A stretch of 64,000 bases of DNA from Euglena gracilis (Eukaryota > Euglenida > Euglenophyceae > Euglenales). Below are positions 37,301 through 63,676 of the stretch, piece by piece. Both the position numbers and the translations under genes were made by a program. The stretch lies in contig CP154955.1 of assembly GCA_039621445.1 (NCBI GenBank), positions 6,618,010-6,682,009 of the forward strand, in the 5' to 3' direction. How positions within the stretch are numbered: the stretch's first letter is position 1; each line of letters opens with the position of its first letter. The notes below the pieces were generated by a model that did no database searches, was not told the DNA's origin, and was given only the letters and a program-made list of their open reading frames with translations.

Positions 37301-37496
37301 GGTGTTTTCTATAACAAATGTGCAATTTTTTTTTAAGAAATCAGCATTTTTTGATTCATTTTCAAAGAAGAATCAGTGGTTTTCCAACAATTTTGGCCTG
37401 GTATCCGGCTTTTTAAAGACCAAGAATTTTCCGGGCCCATGCCAGTTTCCAGGTCGGACGGCTTCTCATACATCCCTGCGCAAGACGGAGGAGTAG
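26216..37496 (+). CDS. SSR1: Translocon-associated protein subunit alpha (TRAP-alpha/SSR1), complete
   Basis: This is a single-pass ER membrane protein of the TRAP complex beside the Sec61 channel. Exons: 26216-26357, 26980/26992-27049/27065, 27586/27593-27658/27670, 27917-28039/28047, 29787/29791-29838, 30810-30904, 33366-33479/33494, 34463/34466-34581/34594, then 36911 or 36916 onward. The ~323 residues begin with a signal peptide (MARWLCLFLVALLLLNLL), then a run of Asp/Glu as in animal TRAP-alpha. The luminal domain has family landmarks FPAGVQVDALIGFSN, FPFIQNFSGALYNTT, ELLIELYY and VVHNGTVFVDE. A membrane span lies near residues 195-218, followed by a basic tail with IPEHAKFLDKV-like sequence. 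The frame can end at TAG 37076-37078 (RKTRDSWRKR) or, if a 433-base transposon is spliced out, at TAG 37494-37496 (RKTEE). Every intron is flanked by in-frame direct repeats. Confidence 0.88.
28579..28833. mobile_element. Nested hAT-like miniature element, right-arm copy
   Basis: Mirror of 7952-8209. One end has shortened to CAGGCTTTTTAAG and its flanking octamer has one substitution (ATCACGCC against ATCCCGCC). The element therefore predates the duplication, and the arms have since diverged. Confidence 0.6.
31510..31880. repeat. Degenerate short-unit AT-rich array, right-arm copy
   Basis: Mirror of 4880-5260, reading CATTTGCC.CTCAAAATTAGG on the plus strand. Confidence 0.55.
32359..32977 (-). 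mobile_element. Tc1/mariner-like element, right-arm copy
   Basis: This is the mirror of 3790-4407 with the same TA-flanked CAGTG termini and the same Cys-rich frame (32519-32788, minus). Its presence at the same site in both arms shows that it inserted before the duplication. Confidence 0.75.
34120..34400. repeat. (CA)n microsatellite, right arm
   Basis: Mirror of 2378-2650, in TRAP-alpha intron 7, ending about 10 bases before the inverted repeat ATGACTGCCTG at 34411. Confidence 0.95.
37054..37478. mobile_element. hAT-like miniature transposon inside the last TRAP-alpha exon
   Basis: The 425-base element starts CAGGGATAGCTGGCGGAAGC and ends with the degenerate complement ...GGCTTCTCATACATCCCTG. 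It is bordered on both sides by the identical octamer CGCAAGAC (37046-37053 and 37479-37486). Eight-base duplications and CAGG termini are typical of hAT elements. The interior (CTTCCGGCGCTG..., CACCTTTTCCCCTCACTTTTAAG) is related to the elements at 37795-38321 and 50829-51364. Removing the element plus one octamer leaves ACT CGC AAG AC|G GAG GAG TAG in the TRAP-alpha frame. Confidence 0.8.
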
Positions 37497-37559
37497 GTGG
37501 CCTTCACCAGGCCCTTTTCTGGCCTCCGATTGGACTCTGCCTTCCTCTCCACAGGGATT

Positions 37560-37565
37560 CTTGTG

Positions 37566-37596
<31 letters not shown>

Positions 37597-37790
37597 CTGT
37601 GTGTATTTTGCATTGTGTTGTGATTATGTGTTGTGTGTTGCGTGTGTGTGTTGTGTATTATTCATTGTGTTGTGAGTATGTGTTGTGTGTTGTGTGTGTG
37701 TGTGTGTGTTCTGTGTTGTGTGTTGTGTGTGGTGTGGGTGGGTGGGTGGGTGTGGGGTGGGTGTGTGTGTGCGCGTGTGGTTGTGTGTGT
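37560..37790. repeat. GT-rich microsatellite
   Basis: Interrupted GT/GTGTT repeat immediately left of the hAT-like element at 37795. Intergenic. Confidence 0.9.
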
Positions 37791-37794
37791 GCGC

Positions 37795-38321
37795 CAGGGA
37801 TGGATGGGAAGCCCTTCGGTATTGGGGTAGGTGGTAGGGGGGGGTCCCGCCCCCCCCCCCCTAGGGGGGTAAGCTGGTAGGGGGGGTCCGGACCACCCCC
37901 CCCCCCCTAGATGTTGGGAGGGGGGTCCGGACCCCCCACCCCCCCCTCCTTGACAGGTGCCAAAAATAGCACAAAATTTTCTTCCGGCGCTGTGCGCCGG
38001 AAAATGAGCAAAAACACCCCTTTTTGCTGACTTTTGGACATATTGCCCTTTTTTTGATGTGTTGGTGTTTTCCCCCAAAAAAATTGTTCAAAATTTTTCA
38101 AAAAACGAGCATTTTTGGGTCGATTTTCAAAGAAAAATCAGGGATTTTGACCGATTTTGACCCGATTTCCGGCCCTTTGCCCGTCCATGAAATCGAAAAA
38201 TTTTCGGCCCCCCCTCAGTTTCGAGGTAGGAGGGGGGGGTCCGACCCCCCCCCCCCCCCCTCCATGTCGGGAGGGGGGGTCCGACCCACCCCCCCCCCTC
38301 AAGGCTTCCCATCCATCCCGG
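37795..38321. mobile_element. hAT-like miniature transposon, GGGATGGATGGGAAGCC family
   Basis: Terminal inverted repeats are CAGGGATGGATGGGAAGCCC at the left and the complement of CCGGGATGGATGGGAAGCC at the right. The flanking octamers GTGTGCGC and GTGTGTGC match at 7 of 8 bases, but lie in a GT microsatellite and so are weak evidence. The interior has long G/C tracts and the hairpin CCGGCGCTGTGCGCCGG. It is intergenic, between TRAP-alpha and LIG1. Confidence 0.75.
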
Positions 38322-41300
38322 GTGTGTGCGCACACACACACGCACACACATACACACACACACACGTGTTTGCGTCAAGCGGAGGGATCGTTTGGCAAGT
38401 TTTATGTGCAACGCATAGTCTCGCATAATCCCACATCATCCCACCGAATTTGTTTTTTGGGGGGGAATGAAAACGAAAAAGAAACGAAAAAAACGAAAAG
38501 GTCCAGAAAAGCATTGTTGAGAGTGAGAGTGTTTTTGTTTTACAGAACATTTTGTATCATTTTTGTATCGTCAATTCTTTTTTTTATGTTGCGACTGTAA
38601 TTGAGCATAATGGGGGGAGGTAACTTTGGGCCGCAAAATCCCACATTTATCCTGTGTCATCGCTTCAACAAGCTCCCCAGATGTATTTTTGTGGTTTCTG
38701 ACTTCCTCACAATGATTGCAATGCATTCTTTATTTCCATATTTTTGACCCAATTTCGTCGATTTTATGTGTTTCTCCGATGCTTCTGGTTATTTCTTTTC
38801 TTCGTTTTTTCTTGATTCATTGTGCAGAAAAGAAAGTTGTTATTTGGGTAGTTAACGCAGGTCCATTTTTTTTGAGGTCGGTGGTGGGGCGAGTCCCAAC
38901 CACCCCTGCTGGGGTTGCTATGGTCGCGGGGGCTGTAGACCAGTCAATTCCCAGCTGTTGGGAGGGGTCCGACACCCAAAGCCAAAACTGCTTGTGGTTT
39001 TCTGCCGGCGTTGTGCATAGGTGAGAAAAAGGCCGAATTTTCCCTCGACTTTTCCATATTTCTTTGTTGTTTGACATTCTTTTTTTCCCTTCACCTTTTC
39101 ACCATTTCACTTCAAAAAAATTCTCCTGAATTTCTTCACAAGGTCCCAGCATTTTTTTTTTACCCTGATGCTGAAGGCATTCAAAAAACGTTTTTTTGAA
39201 AGCAAATATATTTCAAATATATAGTTCCTTAAAAATTTTTTTCGGAGTGTGTTTCGAATTAAGATATTCGATTTTGTTTTATTTTGAAGTTTTAGGTCTT
39301 TCCCATTTGTGCAGTTTTGCAAAAAGGGCTTCTCATATGTCCCTGCTTGAGGTGTGTAGTGTTAGTGAGAGGTTTTTGGCTTTCGGGGGTGCAGAATAAA
39401 ATGGGCAAAAATGGGTCAGATTTGTGCTGCTGGCCAGGACAAGTTGTGGTCAAAAAATCGTTCTTTTGCACAACTGGCCGTTTCTTTTTTTGGACATTTG
39501 TCCGTTTCAATTTTTGGTACCTGGTTCAACCCCAGTTGGGCCCCGTCCCAGCCCACAGGACCGCCACAGGGGCGGGGGAATGGGGGTCAGCCAGCAGCCT
39601 TTTTCCAGCCAGCCCAAATTTTTCAACCTCTGAGCTGGACCCCCCCGGGGTGGTCTTTAAGCAACGCCCTGCTCCTGGTCGTGGTATGAGAGGCAAAGAT
39701 CTGTTCCCAGAAGTGCGATACATACAGTCCAATTTCCCAGTTTTTTTGCATATTTCCTCATAGTCCTGCTTTCAGACCAATTGGGGTTAATTTGATTCAT
39801 TTGGAGCTGTGTTGTGTCATTTTGGACAAATTTAATTTGCATTGGATCAACCAGGCTATTTTTAATTATTCTGGGCCAGCTTGGGCTGTGTTTTGGGCAT
39901 TTTGGTCCAGTATTTCAGGAAATTTTTACTCCGCATTTTTTTTGCATAACCCTGCATTTTGCCGCATAGTCCGTCCATAATTTGGTGACAAATTGCTGCA
40001 GTATACAGCGTCTGTGCCACAGCCCAGAGGTTGTGGGATTAATTCTTCGCTTTCAGTGGCTTCCCCATCCTGACCAAACAGGATGTATCCCCCACAGGCG
40101 GGTGTCAAGAAATGGCCTGTACTGTGACGGCAGGACAGCGGCTGTATGGGATATGTTCCGTGTATGGCTGACAGGCTGTCTGGGACGATGGCAGGATGAC
40201 TGTGTGTCGGACCCGCTTCAAGCAACTCCTCTCGTTGGAAGCCCCTGAGTTGTTATTCAGGAATTTGGTTGGGACGCAGGTGGGGACTTATTTGGGCGAC
40301 CTTTTTCCTCGCCGTTGTGTAGGAGGGGGGAACTCAACCGCATTTTTTGTGTTTTTTTTGCATTTTTTTGGTTTTGGCCAAATTTGCGGGGTTTTTTTTG
40401 CGTTTTTTTTTTGCATTTTTTTTCACGACAATTTTTCGACTTTTGCTGGAATTTTTTTTCGACAATAAAAAATTCTTGTTTTGGACCGATTTTCCCCCAA
40501 GACAAAAATTTTTGTCAGTTTTCTGGCATTTTTTTTTGCATTTTTGTCCTAAAGGATTTGTGGGTTTGCGTTTATTTATTCATTTTTTTGCATCCTTTTG
40601 TGCCGCTTTTTTCGAGGGTTTATGTTGCCCCTCCCTGGGTTGTGCTTTTTCTGGTTCGCCTCCAAGGGTCTCATTCAAATGGAAAGGGTCATGTGGCAGG
40701 ATGTGAATGTGCTGTTCGCGCTTTAAAAGAGGAGCGTCCTCAAGCTGGTGGTTTCTTTGTCCCCCAGACTGTTAGACAGTGGACGAAACGGCGTTTGGCA
40801 CCCAACTCCGTTGACGTTGACAGGATACTGCATGCGGCGGCTACGCCACGTGTAAGTTGGCAAATTGGTGTTCGCTCAGGCCCCACACAAAATGGTTGGG
40901 TACAGTGGTGTGGGTTGACTTTGAACGGATCTCTTGTCGGGGCCCACGGGGCCCAGAAGCGCGACCGATCCAGCAGATGCCCCGTTTCCTTCCCCCGAAA
41001 CCTGGGCGATAACCCTCGAACGTTCCCCCACAGGCGACAGCTCACCGAATGCAGGGTTGGTTCCGCGATTGTCCCTTTTCCCGCTGCTTGTGCCTGTCTG
41101 TCGGTGTGTGGGCCAGTTTTCCCGGCCCGAGCATACTAATATTGGGACTGTTCCATTGCAGTTTTCTTATTGGAAAGATGGCGGGGCGGACGACCTTCTT
41201 GTAACCACACAACAGCACGCTTTTTTTAGGGTTTAGGTGGACGATGTTCCCAAAAAGCTAAGATCCTTTGCCGAAATATTGTCAGTGTCTTCAGCGGGGT

Positions 41301-41980
41301 GGGAATGATTTTCTTATTTCATTACCGACTGACCTAATTCTCCACTGCTCTTTTGTCCAAGACCAAGTGGCCGCCACACCCTAGTGCCAACAGCACCTTT
41401 CTGGGACATTGGTGTTTTCTGGTAAAGATGCCAAAAAGCGTCCAAATTGATTTGAACACCAATTGATTGATTTGAGTTGATTGAATTTGAATTTGAGTGT
41501 CCATTCAAGAAATTTGTACATAATTTTCATTTGTGTTGTCAAAAGAGTATTTTATAGTCTCTGTTGTGAAATGTTGCAAGGTCCCCATTTGGAACATCCA
41601 TGGATTTTAGCTTTTGCAGATTTTTCTAACTGAGATTCTCAGACACTTTACGAACCCCGCCACTGCGAACCGCGAAATTTTTTTAATTTTGTTGCTTTCG
41701 ATAAGGGGTTAGGGGGTAAGGAGGGTTGGGTCTTACAGGGACGAGGGTCTCCGCATCGTGCCATCATCACGATTCTGAGCCAAGATCTTCTCTTGAAGGA
41801 TTGGACACTGTTGCTGATCTAAGGATTCGAAGATCTCCGTTTATTCACACCCTGTGGACAGCCATACTTTGGAACCAACTCAACCAAGATCCTGTATGAA
41901 TAAGTTTTTTGATGCGCTAAAACCTTGAAAATCACCCTGGTTGTTGGGACTGGCCCACACGTTCGCATGGGCACACACAT
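38322..41980. other. Intergenic DNA between TRAP-alpha and LIG1
   Basis: Mostly T-rich sequence with a CA microsatellite (38327-38368) and TTTTGCGCATTTTT-like low-complexity stretches near 40340-40480. The only long frame is 40315-41139, listed separately. No RNA gene or recognisable exon was seen. Confidence 0.5.
40315..41139 (+). other. 274-codon open frame of unknown status
   Basis: The first half is T-rich low-complexity sequence and not protein-like. The second half, from about 40680, has more balanced composition (ECAVRALKEE, RQWTKRRLAPNSVDVDRIL, GWVQWCGLTLNG). I recognise no domain. It could be an eroded transposon reading frame or a chance frame. Confidence 0.2.
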
Positions 41981-41984
41981 GTTC

Positions 41985-42390
<406 letters not shown>

Positions 42391-42434
42391 CTCTTCCTCC
42401 ATTTGGTGTTTGCTCTGTCCTTTCCCCCTCAGCA

Positions 42435-56124
<13,690 letters not shown>

Positions 56125-56227
56125 GTGCAAGTTGGCTATGCGCCCGTTATCCCCTGTCAGTCAAATGTTTTTGCCAAATATGCAATATGCAAATATACAT
56201 ACATCCAATACAATACACACATATGTG

Positions 56228-56345
56228 CGTACGTACATACATACATACATACATACATACATACATACACATACATCCATACATCCATCCATCCATCCAT
56301 CCATCCATCCATCCATCCATCCATCCATACATACGTTTACGTTTA
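56228..56345. repeat. (TACA)n(TCCA)n tetranucleotide repeat
   Basis: CATA units followed by CATC units, about 100 bases after the last visible LIG1 exon. Confidence 0.95.
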
Positions 56346-56596
56346 CGTTTCGACGGTGGCCTCCAGGGGGTGGCTAGAACACCCGCACGTCCACCCGGGA
56401 TCGAAGGCCGCCCATCGACCCACGTCACAGGCCGAAGGGGGCGAGAGCCCCTTGCCAGCAGTGTGCCAAAGTCATGGCACACGTGCCAGCAGTCCCGCGC
56501 TAAAGGACCAGGGCATCCCCCCATTCATCCCCCAACGTCCTATGAACCTTGCCTTGTGGCGGCGATGCTCTGGTGGCAGAGAAAGTGGCAACTTCC

Positions 56597-57220
<624 letters not shown>

Positions 57221-60200
57221 TCAGAGTTCCCTCCCCCGGAAACCTCTGCAGCCAACGTGAAAGTCCCACCCTCGCAAAGTGTTGCAAGCGAAAAACCCGT
57301 AGACTGCTCCAGCTACCACAGCATCATGCCATCCCCAACGCTGGGGGTTGGAATGCAACAAACCTTCCATCACCCTGTCAGATTTCAGGAGAGCGTGCAA
57401 TGTTTGGATGTACTTCCGTGAAAGCCACAACAGGCGGCTTGTGGGTGGCTCCGCCTCTTCCCCTGCCACGAGAAGACCTGAGCGCGTCAGAGACAGGGTT
57501 CCCTTTTCAACTTGGTATCCGTCAACAGAAAGGCAGATCAAAAACGGCTGGCCATCTATAATGATCCGGGCTGTGTAGGGATCCAGAAGGGTAGCCACCT
57601 GTCCTACCGCATGCTGCTCAATGGTTTCTCGGAAACTGATGCAACAAGCAAGGAATAGTTTCATGCACTCCCATCGCAGATGGTCAGCCAGCAAAATGGA
57701 TGGCTTGTGGCAAAAAGGACAAAAAGCTGAGTCAAATTGAGGTAGAAATGCCACTGATCGTATCCAAATGCACATACCAAGTTCGCTCCAGTTCAACAAA
57801 TTATCATGGAGCAGATTTTCCCAGGTGCGGCTCAAAGGAAGGGGGAAAACATCCGGGAAACCAACAAGGCGCGGCACATGCTCCCGATACACACGGTCGA
57901 ATATAGACTTTGGGGACAAAACCGGCACACCCTTGTGCTTGAGCACAGGCACCCAACGTAGCCCACACAAATTTGGGAGGTCAGCAAAACAGGGTCGCTG
58001 AGAGGCTGTCTTTGCCAAAGAATCAGCTTGGCATTGGGCTGATGCTGCGTGGCCATGTGCGTGCGTATCATGTTGCGCTGGTATGAACCCCTCCAGGCAA
58101 CCCAATTTGGTGAAAATTTCAGCAACGTAACTCATTACCTGCGAAATTGGCTTAGAGTGTGGTCGCTTCGGCAGACATCCATTTAGAGAGCAGGACAGGT
58201 TGTCTGACAGAATGAGGGCAGACTGCCAATGAAATCCCTTGGCATTGTACAGCATGTGTGCAGCCAGGCCCTTAGCAAGCCACTCAGCAGCCCAAGAAGA
58301 GGGGTCACACACGTCACAGCTGCCAAACACGGTAGCAAGGGTCCCTGCCCTGTCAAATAGAACTGCTGCAAAACCTAAAGTGCTGCCGTTTACCGAGCCG
58401 TCTGTCACAATGCACACTTTGCCACAAGGCTGTTTTCTGCGCCAGCACACAATAGGGTCATTGCCGAGACCGGGGGCTTCCCAACTCAGGGCATACTCAG
58501 TTGCAATCTGACGAAGGTAAAATAGATCTGACCATGTTTTGTTCGTGGCTGTAGGGTTAAACCACATAGCCTGCATCAGCTGTGATGTGTACACACTCCT
58601 GCTTTGCAAGCACTCTGTAAACAACAGAGCAAAACGGACTCTCCAACGAAGTAGCAACAGGGGAAAACCAAGGCCGCCTTGGGCGATTGGCAACAAAATA
58701 AACACCTTCGGGAACCATGGGGGTAAATGGGCCAATTTCCTCCCAAGTTTTTGCACTTGGACCTGTGCTGGGTGCACCCATTGCTCACGCAGTGATATTG
58801 GAGCAAGCCGATAATCACCAATAGACACAGCGAAGGCTTGGAGGAGCCGGAGTGTGAGAATGGGATTCGGTCTGTGCCTGAGTATTCTGCTGGCACAATG
58901 TGCCATGGCCTGCTCGAGCTTTCTTATTGCCTCAAGTGGGCGTTCACCCATCACACTGGGGACCCCCACAGTGGTTAGAGCGGAGGGGGATGTTGCCTCA
59001 GGGCCATAGCGGGAATGAAAAGGGGTGGTCTGGTAGACCATCCCACCAGCGGACCATAACAAATGGTACACCCGCAATTTTTCACCGTTCACTGTAGCCC
59101 TGACACTTACAGCTATGTCAGCCGAGGTGTCCAAAATCTGGCTGAGCTCCTCAGCCGATCTGCCAAACAAACGGCTGTCATCGGAGAAAAAGACCTCGGG
59201 CGTTTTCTCGTTTTGAATGACGGGGTGTGGGGGGCCTTCAACCCTAATGCGGAGTGCAGCACTCCGAAGAACTTTGAGACACAAAAACTGACCAACCCCC
59301 ATGCTGTCCCCCTGAACCCCTCCCTGTTTCAACCCATAAAGTTCCGTAGGCCCATATGGGGTTTGGGTCTGCACTTGCAGCCGATCGAAGAACCTTGAAA
59401 CCCACGGCCCAAAATTCACTGCACCCCATCGGCGAAAGGCAAGCGACAGGTCTTGCCTTCGAAGATTGCAAAAGGCGTTCGACTCATCCCAATCTCCAAC
59501 CCAGAATGAACCAAACTTGTGGCACCAAAAATACAACAGCCACCGCATCATCATGGCAAAATGCAACGGCGATACCTCCTTGCGATATGAAAAACACCAG
59601 GGAGGGAACCAGCCAGAGACTTCCGCCCTTGTGGCAACCCGACCAAACATTGCGGCCGCCTCAAGCCTTCGAAAACTGGATTCCAAAATGATTGGCCGGG
59701 CATTGCGTAACAGCCATGTTGGCTCTTTCTTGCGGAGAAAAAGGTGTGCTGCCGTATCCAAATAAAAAGAAGATGATCCCTCTTGCAAAATTTGTGACCA
59801 CTGTGCCATAGTGTCCCATACAAACCCGGGGGATTGCCTGAAAACAGAAAGCGGGAGACCGTCAACACTGGTGGCCTCAGAACCGTGCCCGGCAACCGTG
59901 AGCAACTCCACCGCAGACACCGCAAACCAGCAATCGGGTGTAAGCAGACGGTGATGTGCTAATGATTGGTCGTCAGTAACTGGGGATATTCTGGTCCATG
60001 TCCGCAACAATTGATCATGTAAGGGAGGCTCGTCGGCTAAACCCCATGGTTGGTGGATTGGGAGGGTTTCCATGCCTTGGAGAAGAAATGTGAGATCCAT
60101 GGCTATGGCTCGAGCCCCATAGAGTTCCTGGGCTTGAGTGAAAACTTCCTTCAAAAATGAGACTTTTTCAGAGGGGAAGAAAATGCCATTGGAGCTGATT

Positions 60201-63200
60201 TGGCGTATCACCAGAAATTGGCGTCTCTTGGCGGCAAACAAATTGGACACTGCAGAATCAACTGAAGTTTGGGAGGCGCATAAACTTTTAAACTTAAGAC
60301 TGAGCAATCCCAGTCGATCAGCCTCATTTTGGTCCATCTCATCTACAATGGCCTGAGCGGTTTGATCCCCCGCTTTTGCCTGTGCACACAATCTTGCTCG
60401 TTCCACCCAATGCCGTCTCGTTTCTTCCAACCGAGGGCGCCCTACCAGCGACGTGGCAAAATGTCTCCATAATCCAATTAATAGGTCCGGGGAGCTTCTC
60501 GGGAAAAGATGCAGGTAAACCCAATAATTTCGTAGTGCACTACTTTGGAGAGCACTCCACTTTGATGGCGATGGGATGGGGCGGAGGGGTGCTAACCCAC
60601 CTGGCACCTCCACTTTTAATACGACGGCCCTGTGTGTTGAGATGCCCTCTGTGGTGCATTTGGAGATAACTCTCCATGGATGGATGCTGCTCAGGAGCAT
60701 AAAATCGATCTCAGTTTCTGTCAACCGACTCCGTCGTATCGTGCGATTTGTGATTTCTCCAAAAACATAGGGGATGAACAGGGAACTCCATGCACCCTCT
60801 GACCCAAGGGCCCGATAGAGCCGGCGTGGTGGCTTGGCTTTTCCCACTTCCTCGTTGAAATCCCCACCCATGACCAACAGAGGTGCTGGCCTCAACCGGA
60901 GAAGATCAGAAATGAATGCCCTTTTTTGCTGCCAAGCGTCGTGAAAACACCCTGGGGGAATGTAAATATTTGCCAAGATAAGTGTCACTGCTTGCGGAAA
61001 ATGTAGAACAACCACCAAAACACCGTCCAAACCCATCACTGTGGAAAATTTTGACACACCTGGTTTTTGCACACACAACCTCAACATGGACTTTCGTACC
61101 AGGGTTGCTTCCCCCCCTCCCCTTCTAAATGGTGTGCAGGAGAAAACTTGGTACTCTGAAGCTGTGAAAAAATGGACGTCAAATGCCTCCCAAACCTCTT
61201 GGAGGAACATAACGTCTATATCGCATCGTTCTCCAAGCGCCAAAATCTGCAAACATTTTTCTGCGGCACCGCCACAATTCAGACTGGCAAAAGTCAATTG
61301 GAGAACTGTGGGGGATGCAATAGGGGGGAACGGGTCTTCCGTGGCTGACCATGGGCGCGGCAATGGAGGACACCATGTGAGAGGTGACTGGGACGGGAAA
61401 CATGATCGACCTCTTAGAACCGACGTGAGGAGAACCCCTGAAAAATCCTCCCCAGGAGGTCCGGCTGTGGATCGGAGGGCCAGAGATTGTCGGATAGGAG
61501 TTGAGGCATCGATGCGCGAACATAGAGCAGGCGACGTTTTGGTGCCCTCTCGCCCAGGCGTGGGGCTGACCCTTGGATACATAGAACATTCCGAAAGTTG
61601 TAGACGTAAACAATTGGTGCATTGAGGGCCGAAAAAACAGATTACATTTCTCAGGTTTTGGGCGGCAGTCTCGGGGGTGATCCAACTGACCTGCCCTCCT
61701 TCCAAAGGTATCCATGGCAAATGCGTGGGGTGTGGCACGGGTATCAATGCTTCCCCTTCCATATCACAACATAAAATAGCCGGAGTGTGACCTAAAAACA
61801 GTGGCGGCGTGAAACGGGTCTTGGGACGCACCCTGTGACTGATGAGCGAAAGAGCATTTGCCCATCTGACCACGGACGTGGCTATCCAAAAGAGGGCAGG
61901 CGGCGGGAGGGTTGCAAGTGCGTCTCTCAACGTGGCCTCCCCAGACCATACTTCAAAAAGCCACATGAAATACCTGGCCCCCATGTCAGCGTTACACAAA
62001 GGTATCTGAATGGTCGCGGTCCACTCGCTACAATTACATGGAGTATGTCGCACATTTCCGCAAAGCCAACAGGCAGCACAACCCCAACCACACTCCTGGG
62101 TAGGATGGACACCTGTAAATGACTTCATTTCGCTTGGTAATTTCCTTAAATGTTCATTCAGAACTGTTAGCCACTCATGGAAAGAATGCGAGACCCTTGA
62201 AAGAAAAGAACAGATTCCCCACAACGTTAGAAGCAGCGGGTTGGGAAGAATGGTGGGGGTCTGGAACGTTCGTGGCAAGCTCAGATGACCCGGCCCTGCA
62301 TACGACTGCGGTTGCTGGGCTTCATAGGCTCGCCAGGGGCGGTCTGCGGAGCCTGCTCCAGGTGGAGGTGGAGGAGGCGGTGGGGGCACAGGGAAAGGCA
62401 GAGCCGAGGCAGTACCGCGGGCCGTGGCTGGGGGGAACGAATCGACTGCTCGCGAGGAGGCAGTGGCGTTCGAACCCTGCGCCCGTGCCCGGGTGGGTGA
62501 GAAAGAGCGCCGAGGGGAGACAGCGGGCCGAGAAGTCCCGCTGGTCTCCCAGTACTCGGGCTCGCGATAAGTCTGCGGGGGGACGGTGCCTCGGGGAGGT
62601 ACGCCGGTCTCCCATTGCTCAGGCTCGCGATAAGCCTGCTGAGGGTTGAGCCGAGGACGCTTGGGTCCAGAGCCTGCCCATGCTGGACGGCTCCCACCAC
62701 GCCAGAGGCGATGGAGGGGAGCATGGCTGACGGGATCATTCCTCAGAAAACCCCCACTGCGCTTACGATTGGTGACCGAGGCAACGACGCCTTGCCCAAT
62801 GGGGATGCTCCCATCGGATGCCTCACCCAGGCGCTTCTGCCATGCCGCAGAGGGAACCCTAACATAAAGCACAGAAACTTCAGCCTCTTCTGGGGGATCA
62901 ACAAATGCATCAGTCGCAAAAAATGCTGACACTGCGGCTAAGAGGGAAGGCCACGGAAGCATGAGGGGTGGTGGTAAATGAATCCTCACCGTGAGCTCAT
63001 TCGGAAAAACGCCCATACCAGAACCAGAGGGCTGCGGCGAGGCCGATAAGCCGCTACGCTGAAGGTTGCCCGGCTGATTGGGGGCTAGACCCATCGCAGC
63101 CTGGAGCTCGGCCGCCCAGGGTTGTTCCCCTGGCGGTAGGCATTCCTCCAAAGCGGATGCCACAGGAAACAAAGCCGACACAGATGGCGCGCTCACAGCC

Positions 63201-63652
63201 ACCTGTGACAGGACAGTCGCCATAGCTGTGGCGTCGGTGGGCCTTGCCGATAAAAATGATTTTGCCAGAACTGCGGCAGGGCCATTGGAAAGGGCAACTC
63301 CGATACTGAAGGAAAGTGCGGACCAGTCGCCATTGGCGGGCGCACGTTCTTTCAATAGTTTTAGCATTCGTTTCAACAGGGCGGGACGCTCCAAACCAGG
63401 TTCTGCCAAACCTGGAGTCTCAGGTTGGATCCCCGCAAGGACCCGCTCAAAGGACAAGGCTAAAGAAGATGGAAGGGCGGTTGGCCATGGGTGGGAAACA
63501 AGCAAGTCAGCGACCTGCGTGGGGGAACGAGCAAACTCGATATATGAAAGGAATCTAGCAGCCTGCTCGTGGTGGCGCAGATTCCTGTGCAGTAGGGTTA
63601 GCACAGAGGCAGTGCCCCATGCATTCTCAGTAAACATAGCACAAACAGCCAA
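57221..63652 (-). mobile_element. Non-LTR (LINE-type) retrotransposon, single intact 2143-residue ORF: endonuclease, reverse transcriptase, RNase H
   Basis: The frame opens at TTG 63652, and the first ATG is five codons in (63637). It ends with TGA at 57221-57223. A ~770-residue N-terminal part has a Pro-rich stretch and a Cys/His cluster (CGWGCAACWLCGN). Next is an AP-type endonuclease with SLNCGG (~787), LQEVW, NIYIPPG, GGDFNEE (~931), EIDF (~981) and STHRA (~1006). The reverse transcriptase has DWDESNAF (~1389), QGGVQGDSMG (~1446) and FFSDD (~1489). RNase H has TDGS (~1749), AAEW, LSDN and QADSLA, supplying the D-E-D-D set. Near the C-terminus is a CPFCH...H...C zinc-binding pattern (~1979). 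With no stop or frameshift in 6.4 kb it is probably a recent insertion. It lies antisense to, and downstream of, the visible ligase exons. Confidence 0.93.
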
Positions 63653-63676
63653 CGTGCTGTGACGACCAAATAATCA

